This document shows positions 58,136 to 64,000 of a stretch of DNA of 64,000 nucleotides, one piece after another. Every line of letters begins with the position of its first letter. The first letter of the stretch is position 1. The DNA comes from Salibacterium halotolerans. Lineage in GTDB: Bacteria > Bacillota > Bacilli > Bacillales > Marinococcaceae. Under the pieces are notes generated by a model. That model saw nothing but the letters and a program-made list of their open reading frames with translations. It had not been told where the DNA came from and did no database searches. The stretch spans positions 62,001 to 126,000 of the forward strand of contig NZ_FOXD01000003.1 of NCBI RefSeq assembly GCF_900115625.1. Reading direction: 5' to 3'. Position numbers and translations under genes: made by a program.

Positions 58136-59713
58136 TTAAAATGTAAAGGTTTTGTTAAGCTCACTTATAGGATAGAAATGAAGTGCTATTTTTTGTTTCA
58201 ATATTTTCTCGACGTGCTTTTTGTACTTCTGGCTCTTCATTTCTTCAAAGTAACTGTAAGCATCTTCTCTGCATCCTATGTACAGATCGATGGATTTATC
58301 ATCATTCTGTACAGCTGAAACATCCTGAACAACCTGACGTTTCGTCCGATCCAGGGCATACGATAATTTCAGAATACTTCCAAGCAGTTCATAGCGTTTG
58401 AATTCTTTTTTGGAAACATATTTCTGAAAAGGCGGGGACAGACGTTTCATCCATGCTTTTGACTTGAAAGAGGCAATAAATGCCATGGCGAGCCTTTCAG
58501 AATGGGGAACACCATCAATAGAACGGTTTGTTAAAACATAAAACGTATGCTGGCTGCTTGTCTCATGGCTGATGAATTCCCCGATGTAAAGCACCCGTGC
58601 GCTTTTTTGCAGGAGTGGGACATTATCGGTTTCTTTCAATTGTCCGGGGATGCTTTCCTCAAGCTCTGCGTACAGCTTCCGGGCAAGACTTCCAACTTCC
58701 TGGACGTATTCCTCGTTCATCTCAAATTCCCGGCTCAGCTGAAAAAAGCTTTCTTCTGCCACATCAGGAAGCGAGTTCAATGAATGTTCGCGCAGCAGTT
58801 CTTCAAAGAACAATCCTTCACGAAGACCTTTGCTGCTCATCATGAAATAATCAGATTGGAGATAGGAAATCAATTCATGAATGACCCGCACGGCCGGAAT
58901 AATGACGTCTGCGCGGTCTTTAGAGAGACCTTCCATGTTTTCCCTCTGTTTAAATCCGGCTTTTTCGAAATCCTGTAAGACATCCTGAATATCAGCCGGT
59001 GTCATTTCATACTGATGAAGGCCGGAAAGGGGATACTCAGACCGGGCTTGATGAACGAGCGCCATGTTTCTGGCACTTCCGCCGATTCCGATGACAGGAA
59101 GGCGGGATGCATCCTGAAGCCAGGGCAGGGATTCAAACTGCCCGCGCAGAAACTCGGAGAGCTTTTTTATATCCTCTTTCTGCGGGTCCCGGCCGGGAAA
59201 AAATTTCTTCTTTAACGTCAAGGCACCAAATGGAAAGCTGTGCGTGTGGATGAGGGATTTGTTTTTAAAGAAAGTAATTTCACTGCTTCCGCCGCCGATA
59301 TCGATGGATATTCCGTCGGCCGTGTCTGTGGAATTAACGACGGCAAGGTAGCCGTAATACGCTTCTTCATCTTCTGAGAGAACACGGATATTCATCGAGG
59401 TGCTGTTGTGTATGTAATCCAGAATATCCTGCTGATTGGAAGCATTGCGCACCGCTGCTGTAGCAACTGCTTTTACACGATCCACTCCGTGGTGCATGAT
59501 AACTTCCTCGAATTGACAGAGGGATTCTTTCAAGATATTCATTCCTTCATCTGTAAGTCTGTTATCGTTATCAATATGGTTATTCAGTCTGGCCACCAGT
59601 TTCAGATTCTGCAATTCCCTTGTTCCTGTTTTTTCATCCAATTCGTTAATTACAAGCCGTATGGAGTTGGATCCAATATCAATTACCGCCACTTTTTCTT
59701 TCGCTGTCATCAT
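58136..59713 (-). CDS. ppx: exopolyphosphatase (Ppx/GppA family)
   Basis: 525 residues. Acetate/sugar kinase-Hsp70-actin fold: VAVIDIGSNSIRLVINE near 8-24, SIDIGGGSSEITFFKN near 137-152, GIGGSARNMALVH near 210-222, C-terminal HD-like helical domain (about 310-500). It removes terminal phosphate from polyphosphate or pppGpp. Two ATG codons open it; either could be used. Paired with ppk, so synthesis and breakdown are cotranscribed. Confidence 0.94.
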   Translation of the reverse strand: MMTAKEKVAVIDIGSNSIRLVINELDEKTGTRELQNLKLVARLNNHIDNDNRLTDEGMNILKESLCQFEEVIMHHGVDRVKAVATAAVRNASNQQDILDYIHNSTSMNIRVLSEDEEAYYGYLAVVNSTDTADGISIDIGGGSSEITFFKNKSLIHTHSFPFGALTLKKKFFPGRDPQKEDIKKLSEFLRGQFESLPWLQDASRLPVIGIGGSARNMALVHQARSEYPLSGLHQYEMTPADIQDVLQDFEKAGFKQRENMEGLSKDRADVIIPAVRVIHELISYLQSDYFMMSSKGLREGLFFEELLREHSLNSLPDVAEESFFQLSREFEMNEEYVQEVGSLARKLYAELEESIPGQLKETDNVPLLQKSARVLYIGEFISHETSSQHTFYVLTNRSIDGVPHSERLAMAFIASFKSKAWMKRLSPPFQKYVSKKEFKRYELLGSILKLSYALDRTKRQVVQDVSAVQNDDKSIDLYIGCREDAYSYFEEMKSQKYKKHVEKILKQKIALHFYPISELNKTFTF

Positions 59714-59805
59714 TTGTCCGATATCGCTCCCTGTTATTTAAATCATTTGTAATTTTATGATAAACGGTGCTGAGAAAAAGAACAAGCACGATAAATGTGT
59801 TACAG

Positions 59806-59834
59806 TTTACAATGGAATAAGGTTCTTGTATACT
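59806..59834 (+). promoter_or_regulatory. sigma-A promoter of the zinc transport operon
   Basis: TTTACA (59806-59811), 17 bases, TATACT (59829-59834). Start site near 59841, with the Zur box from +9. Confidence 0.8.
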
Positions 59835-59848
59835 CATTCATATGTAAA

Positions 59849-59863
59849 TCGTAATTATTACGA
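59849..59863. promoter_or_regulatory. Zur box
   Basis: TCGTAAT-T-ATTACGA, a perfect 7-1-7 inverted repeat equal to the Bacillus Zur core and different from Fur (TGATAAT) and PerR (TTATAAT) cores. It lies just downstream of the predicted start site. Confidence 0.92.
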
Positions 59864-59889
59864 TAGTTAAAAAAGAGAGGGTTCCGCTC

Positions 59890-60660
59890 ATGGTCGATGA
59901 CCGTATAAATACCATGATAAACATGAATAATATAGTGTTCCAAAGAGGACATCAAACGATTTTAAGTCATGTCGATCTTTCAGTGAAAAAGGGAGAATTT
60001 TTAGGGCTGGTCGGTCCTAACGGCTCAGGCAAATCAACGTTGATTCAAATTATGCTCGGACTGCTTGAGCCGGATGGAGGCACAGTTTCGTTATTTGAGC
60101 AGCCACTGGAAAAATTCAAACACTGGGAACGAATCGGTTATGTTTCGCAAAAGGCAGCTTCGGTTAATCTCGGCTTTCCGGCAACAGTGTATGAGGTTGT
60201 GTCGATGGGGATGTTTTCTAAAGTCGGTCTTTTTCGTTTTCTGAACCGGCACCATAAGAAGAAAATTGATGAAACACTCGAGCAGGTGGGTATGCTGGAG
60301 TATAAACACCGTAATATTGGAGAATTATCCGGGGGTCAGCAGCAAAGAGTGTTCATTGCCCGGGCGCTTGTCAGTGAACCGGAAATATTGATTCTGGACG
60401 AGCCTACGGTCGGTGTGGACGCTGCCACGGTACAGCATTTTTATCAGCTGTTGTCACGTCTGAACCGGGAGCAGGAGCTGACACTGCTGCTGGTGACCCA
60501 TGATGTGGGAGTCATGACAAAGTATGTGAGTCATGTGGCCTGCCTGCAGCAGACTCTTCATTTTCATGGCTCAGCTGAAGATTTTGAAGAAAGCGATTTG
60601 ACGTCCATGTATGGTGAAAATATTGAGATTCTGTCCCATCAGCACGGGGGGCACAGTTAA
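59890..60660 (+). CDS. znuC: zinc ABC transporter ATP-binding protein
   Basis: 256 residues. Walker A GPNGSGKST near 37-45, Q-loop VSQKA near 84-88, signature LSGGQQQR near 145-152, Walker B ILILDEPT near 164-171. Metal-type (ZnuC/AdcC) ATPase. GAGAGGG is 8 bases before ATG 59890. First gene of a four-gene operon under the Zur box. Confidence 0.92.
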   Translation: MVDDRINTMINMNNIVFQRGHQTILSHVDLSVKKGEFLGLVGPNGSGKSTLIQIMLGLLEPDGGTVSLFEQPLEKFKHWERIGYVSQKAASVNLGFPATVYEVVSMGMFSKVGLFRFLNRHHKKKIDETLEQVGMLEYKHRNIGELSGGQQQRVFIARALVSEPEILILDEPTVGVDAATVQHFYQLLSRLNREQELTLLLVTHDVGVMTKYVSHVACLQQTLHFHGSAEDFEESDLTSMYGENIEILSHQHGGHS

Positions 60661-60662
60661 AA

Positions 60663-61535
60663 ATGGAAGCATTTCTACAATATGATTTTCTGCGGAATGC
60701 GTTGATTGCCGGAATACTGATTGGATTCACAGCACCGGTTCTTGGTGTTTTTATAGTAGTGCGGCGTCTTGCCCTGCTTACGGATGCTTTGTCCCATATC
60801 ACCTTGACCGGTATCGCTTTCCATTTATTTTTGTCCCAGACACTTTCTGTCCTAACGGGGCTCAGTCCGGTTTATATGGGAATGATTTTTGCAGCTGCGG
60901 GGTCCCTTTTTATTGAAAAACTGCGCACGGTTTACACCGCCTACCAGGAGCTGGCCGTTCCGATTATTTTATCAAGTGCTATCGGCCTGGGTGTTATTTT
61001 TATTTCTTTGGCTGACGGATTTAACCAGGATTTATTCGCTTATTTATTTGGAAGCGTCATTGCTGTGAGCAAAGGCGATCTTGGAGCGGTTACAGGAATA
61101 GCAATCTTTGTAACGATTGTGCTTATCCTGTTCTATAAACAGCTTCTTTTTATCGCATTCGATGAAAATCAGGCGCGTGTCAGCGGTATACCTGTAAAAA
61201 GCATGAATCTGCTGTTCATTATTATGACAGCTCTAGTTATTGCAACGTCCATGCAGCTTGTCGGCATTCTTCTCGTTTCGTCCTTGATGACACTTCCAGT
61301 TGCAGCGGCGCTCCAGGCAGCTAAAAGTTTCCGGCAGATGTTTGTGTATTCCGTTATAGTCGGTGAAGCATCCGTATTGATCGGCATGATTTCGGCATTT
61401 TATCTGGATGTTTCGTCCGGCGGAATGATCGTTTTGGCCGCCCTTGTGCTTCTTCTTGCATCCATGTTGTACCGTAAGGCATCGGGAAGAGCTGTTTTTC
61501 ATCCCGGGCGCCAAAAGGAAGCTGCGGTGGAATAA
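60663..61535 (+). CDS. znuB: zinc ABC transporter permease, copy 1
   Basis: 290 residues. ABC-3 family permease with seven or eight membrane segments; FTAPVLGVFIVVRRLALLTD near 22-41 and ALSHITLTG near 42-50 are family hallmarks. Starts 2 bases after znuC stops. A second, related permease follows at 61593. Confidence 0.92.
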   Translation: MEAFLQYDFLRNALIAGILIGFTAPVLGVFIVVRRLALLTDALSHITLTGIAFHLFLSQTLSVLTGLSPVYMGMIFAAAGSLFIEKLRTVYTAYQELAVPIILSSAIGLGVIFISLADGFNQDLFAYLFGSVIAVSKGDLGAVTGIAIFVTIVLILFYKQLLFIAFDENQARVSGIPVKSMNLLFIIMTALVIATSMQLVGILLVSSLMTLPVAAALQAAKSFRQMFVYSVIVGEASVLIGMISAFYLDVSSGGMIVLAALVLLLASMLYRKASGRAVFHPGRQKEAAVE

Positions 61536-61536
61536 G

Positions 61537-61566
61537 TTGCAGTTACAGAGACTTTTCTTTTACAAT
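61537..61566 (+). promoter_or_regulatory. possible internal promoter before the second permease
   Basis: TTGCAG (61537-61542), 18 bases, TACAAT (61561-61566), in the 57-base gap between permeases. It has no Zur box of its own. Confidence 0.45.
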
Positions 61567-61592
61567 AATGACAATGAAGATGTGATAAAATC

Positions 61593-62429
61593 ATGGACTT
61601 AACATTTTTAGAACGGGGAATCATCGCGGCACTGTGTATAGGAATGATTGCACCGCTTCTCGGTACACTGCTGGCGGTCCGGCGCTCTTCCATTATTGCC
61701 GATTCCCTCTCCCACGTGACGTTGACCGGTCTCTCCGCAGGAGTATTGATTGGTGGAACATTCGAATTTTTACCCGTTCACCCGCTTTATACAGGATTTG
61801 CTTTTTCTCTTGCAGGTTCGCTTTTCATTGAGAAATTAAGACAGGAATACGCATCGTTTCAGGAACTGGCTGCCCCGATTATTTTATCGGCGGGCATCGG
61901 ATTGAGTGCGGTTTTTATGAGTTTGGCACCTTCAGGGCAAAATGAGTGGTATGATTATTTATTCGGAAGCATCGTATCGGTCGGGGAAGGCGATCTTCTT
62001 TTTATACTTGTCACTTTTTTGGTCTCGGTTGTATTGTTTATCGTTTTTTTCAAAGAACTGGTTTTTGTTTCTTTCGACCAGGAAGGTGCAGCGGTATCCG
62101 GGATTCACATGAAAACCATCAATTTTTTGTTTTCCTTTTTAACGGCACTTGTCATTTCGATGTCGATGAAAGTAGTTGGAATTCTTTTGGTCGGAGCTCT
62201 TATTGCGCTCCCGGCTTCTGCGGCGCTGCAGCTTGCTAAAAGCTTTCGGGCTCTTGTTCTTTGGAGTATTATTATCGGGGAGGCAGCTGTTATATCGGGC
62301 GTCATCGGTTCGTATCATTTAAGTCTTGCGACCGGCGGATCCATTGTCGTATCCGCAGCTTTAATTCTCGGAGCTGTGCTTTTATGGAAGCCGCTTGTAC
62401 GTATTTTCAGCAGGAGGAATCCATTATGA
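61593..62429 (+). CDS. zinc ABC transporter permease, copy 2
   Basis: 278 residues. Paralogue of the preceding permease: IAPLLGTLLAVRRSSIIADS near 19-38 followed by LSHVTLTGL, and the same late block with VVGILLVGALIALPASAALQ near 192-211. Seven or eight membrane segments. The two could form a heterodimeric channel with one ATPase, or serve separately. The ribosome site is weak. Ends with ATGA overlap into zur. Confidence 0.9.
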   Translation: MDLTFLERGIIAALCIGMIAPLLGTLLAVRRSSIIADSLSHVTLTGLSAGVLIGGTFEFLPVHPLYTGFAFSLAGSLFIEKLRQEYASFQELAAPIILSAGIGLSAVFMSLAPSGQNEWYDYLFGSIVSVGEGDLLFILVTFLVSVVLFIVFFKELVFVSFDQEGAAVSGIHMKTINFLFSFLTALVISMSMKVVGILLVGALIALPASAALQLAKSFRALVLWSIIIGEAAVISGVIGSYHLSLATGGSIVVSAALILGAVLLWKPLVRIFSRRNPL

Positions 62430-62854
62430 ATGTAAATCAGGCACTTTCGCTTTTAAAGGAAGAAGGATATAAATTTACCGGTAAGCGGGAGCAGATGCTT
62501 TCTGTTTTTGCTGAAGAATCACGTTACCTGTCCGCCAAAGAAGTTCTTACCGCTTTACAGACAAATTACCCCAATGTAAGTTTTGACACCGTGTATCGTA
62601 ATCTGTCCCTTTTTGAAGAGATGGAAATTCTGGAAGTGACAGAGCTTGATGGGGAGCGGCGTTTTCGCTTTCACTGCTCCACAAACCATCATCATCACCA
62701 CTTGATTTGTTTGGACTGTGGAAAGACGAAACAGGTTGATGCCTGCCCGATGGAATGGATCAGTGACAACAATGACGAAGAATTCGAGGTGACCGGTCAC
62801 AAGTTTGAAGTGTACGGATACTGTTCTTCCTGTACTGAAGGCGCTGGGGCGTAA
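62426..62854 (+). CDS. zur: zinc uptake regulator Zur (Fur family)
   Basis: 142 residues. Winged helix (YKFTGKREQMLSVFAEESRY near 14-33, NVSFDTVYRNLSLFEEM near 51-67), metal site HCSTNHHHHHLICLDCGK near 84-101, and a second Cys pair CSSC near 134-137 (structural zinc). It represses zinc uptake when zinc is sufficient. It is in the operon headed by the Zur box, so it probably represses itself. GGAGGAATCC precedes ATG 62426. Confidence 0.94.
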   Translation: MNVNQALSLLKEEGYKFTGKREQMLSVFAEESRYLSAKEVLTALQTNYPNVSFDTVYRNLSLFEEMEILEVTELDGERRFRFHCSTNHHHHHLICLDCGKTKQVDACPMEWISDNNDEEFEVTGHKFEVYGYCSSCTEGAGA

Positions 62855-62901
62855 TGCTGGATTTTGGCAGTGTGCCGGCCGGGCAGGCGGGCATACTAAG
62901 A

Positions 62902-62950
62902 CTGCTCTTTCTTTTCATCTGTTCCAAAAGAGCTGATTTTTAAAGAGCAG
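62902..62950. repeat. 9-base inverted repeat ending at the ribosome site of the next gene
   Basis: CTGCTCTTT (62902-62910) and AAAGAGCAG (62942-62950), with inner arms CTTTT and AAAAG between. The right arm touches GGAGGGG, the ribosome site for 62965. A T-run lies before, not after, the right arm, so it is not an ordinary terminator. Confidence 0.5.
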
Positions 62951-62964
62951 GGAGGGGCAGCAGC

Positions 62965-63384
62965 ATGGACGAAGATCGTCCAAACCAGCAGGACACCCGG
63001 ACAATGGAAGAGCAGCAGAAAGAAAAAGGTCCTGACGATGTAGAGGTCGCTGAAGACGATTATACAATGGAAACAGCATCAGAAGTGGCTTCCCCGGGTA
63101 TTGGAAGCCGTTCCAACCTGAGTGGGTCACAACGGGAAGAAGCGGAACAATACGAAACGATGGAAGCCGATATTACGGATGACTCCATCGGGAAGGGGCT
63201 GGGCGTGACAGCTCTGATCTTGAGTATCTGTTCCCTGTTTTTTCTTCCGGTTTTCACAGGCGGTGCCGGTATTATACTCGGCATCTTTGCTGTCAGAAGA
63301 GATGCGGCCGCTTTAGGATGGTGGGCTGCCGGAATCGGTGCTTTTTCCATCGCCGTGACGATGTTGTTTGCTCCATTGTTTTAA
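62965..63384 (+). CDS. yqfX: YqfX-like membrane protein
   Basis: 139 residues. Very acidic disordered N-terminal part (about 1-72), then two membrane segments near 77-107 (LGVTALILSICSLFFLPVFT) and 115-138, of the DUF4190-like type. Position before ispG matches B. subtilis yqfX. GGGAGGGG precedes the ATG. Function unknown. Confidence 0.75.
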   Translation: MDEDRPNQQDTRTMEEQQKEKGPDDVEVAEDDYTMETASEVASPGIGSRSNLSGSQREEAEQYETMEADITDDSIGKGLGVTALILSICSLFFLPVFTGGAGIILGIFAVRRDAAALGWWAAGIGAFSIAVTMLFAPLF

Positions 63385-63405
63385 CGGAGAGCGCCTCTGG
63401 TGCTT

Positions 63406-63459
63406 ATAACACAAAAAAGCTGTTCCGATGTCATTATCGGAACAGCTTTTTTGTGTTAT
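63406..63459. terminator. bidirectional terminator between yqfX and ispG
   Basis: Perfect 24-base arms (63406-63429 and 63436-63459), including AAAAAAGCTGTTCCGAT on the left, with a 6-base loop. A-run and T-run flank it, so both convergent genes can use it. The longest perfect hairpin in the window. Confidence 0.95.
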
Positions 63460-63472
63460 GCCGAAGGTTTTG

Positions 63473-64000
63473 TTATACCTGCGCTTCCTGAGCGGCATAA
63501 TGCTCTTCAGCAATCTTGTCTACTTCTTTTTTCAACTCATCCACCATGATCTCTTCTGGAACTTTACGGATGATTTCCCCGTGCCGGAACAAAAGACCTT
63601 CTCCTTTTGCTCCGGCAATACCGATATCGGCTTCCCGTGCTTCGCCGGGACCGTTCACGGCACAGCCCAGAACGGCAACTTTGACTGGTGCTTTGATGGT
63701 GGAGATGTATTCTTCCACTTCATTTGCGATGCTGATTAAATCAATTTCAATGCGGCCGCATGTCGGGCACGAAATCAGTGTGGCAGCATTGGAAGCAAGT
63801 CCGAACGTTTTCAGAAGCTCGCGGCCGACTTTTACTTCCTCAACAGGGTCGGCACTCAGTGAAATACGAAGAGTGCTGCCGATGCCTTTACTCAAGATGG
63901 CTCCAAGACCCGCAGAACTCTTAACAGAACCGGCAAACTGTGTGCCTGACTCGGTAATACCAAGGTGAAGCGGATAGGAAAAGGCCTGAGCGGCTTTTTC
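63473..64000 (-). CDS. ispG: 4-hydroxy-3-methylbut-2-en-1-yl diphosphate synthase, C-terminal part (cut by window edge)
   Basis: Partial: 175 C-terminal codons plus stop; the start lies beyond the right edge. Reads [20 protein letters not shown] at the edge, then [20 protein letters not shown]. The iron-sulfur ligands are in [13 protein letters not shown] (two Cys) and [13 protein letters not shown] (third Cys). It makes HMBPP in the MEP pathway, the substrate of IspH encoded at 49971-50918. The family normally has about 360-380 residues, so roughly half is missing. Confidence 0.96.
   Translation of the reverse strand, partial: EKAAQAFSYPLHLGITESGTQFAGSVKSSAGLGAILSKGIGSTLRISLSADPVEEVKVGRELLKTFGLASNAATLISCPTCGRIEIDLISIANEVEEYISTIKAPVKVAVLGCAVNGPGEAREADIGIAGAKGEGLLFRHGEIIRKVPEEIMVDELKKEVDKIAEEHYAAQEAQV

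Noticed and set aside
1-64000. CRISPR arrays, insertion sequences, prophage, tRNA or rRNA genes
   Set aside because: No repeat-spacer pattern, transposase, integrase, phage gene or tRNA-like fold was seen; gene order is largely collinear with B. subtilis.

Overview
The window is ordinary chromosome of a spore-forming Bacillaceae bacterium. It carries Sda, Gpr, SpoIIP, YqfC, YqfD and YqfT, candidate sporulation-type promoters, CIRCE/HrcA and a glycine T-box. Gene order follows the Bacillus subtilis yqe-yqf block almost gene for gene, with local insertions and losses. A Mrp antiporter gene at the left edge, and acid-rich proteins such as GrpE and the DnaK tail, fit a halophilic or alkaliphilic member. 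The exact genus cannot be settled from this sequence.

Layout. 1-396: N-terminal part of mrpA, reading off the left edge. 598-1006: a small membrane protein converging on sda, whose upstream region holds three DnaA boxes. 1390-6472: the yqeG-yqeH-aroE-yhbY-nadD-yqeK-rsfS-yqeM operon (ribosome assembly, shikimate, NAD). 6482-11728: comER facing away from comEA-metY-comEC; comEB is missing and an O-acetylhomoserine sulfhydrylase sits in its place. 11857-20730: yqzM, holA, rpsT, gpr, spoIIP, yqxA, lepA, hemW and hrcA. 19614-28351: the heat-shock operon hrcA-grpE-dnaK, then dnaJ-prmA-rsmE-mtaB-deoC. 28528-32298: rpsU-yqeY, then a sigma-W-type operon nfeD-floA-third gene. 32407-38044: yqfC-yqfD-phoH-ybeY-dgkA-cdd-era-yqzL-recO. 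38058-41441: T-box and glyQS. 41614-46866: ccpN-ppsR, then yqxD-dnaG-sigA. 46973-53797: a membrane protein, cccA, trmK-yqfO, ispH (reverse), yqfQ (reverse), cshB, nfo. 53998-64000: yqfT (reverse), an inserted orphan histidine kinase, ppx-ppk (reverse), a Zur-controlled zinc ABC operon ending in zur, a YqfX-like protein and ispG (reverse, off the right edge).

How it works together: most genes are core functions (translation, DNA replication start, chaperones, isoprenoid, NAD, stress sigma operon) in tight operons with 1-14 base overlaps. The regulatory sites that can be read directly are strong: a perfect CIRCE, a perfect 7-1-7 Zur box, a sigma-W match, a sigma-G match at gpr, DnaA boxes at sda and a T-box with GGC specifier.

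I found no convincing undescribed multi-gene system, no CRISPR array, insertion sequence, prophage, tRNA or rRNA. The most unusual single item is yqxD, whose only plausible start codon is ATA, lying inside a perfect 16-base palindrome.
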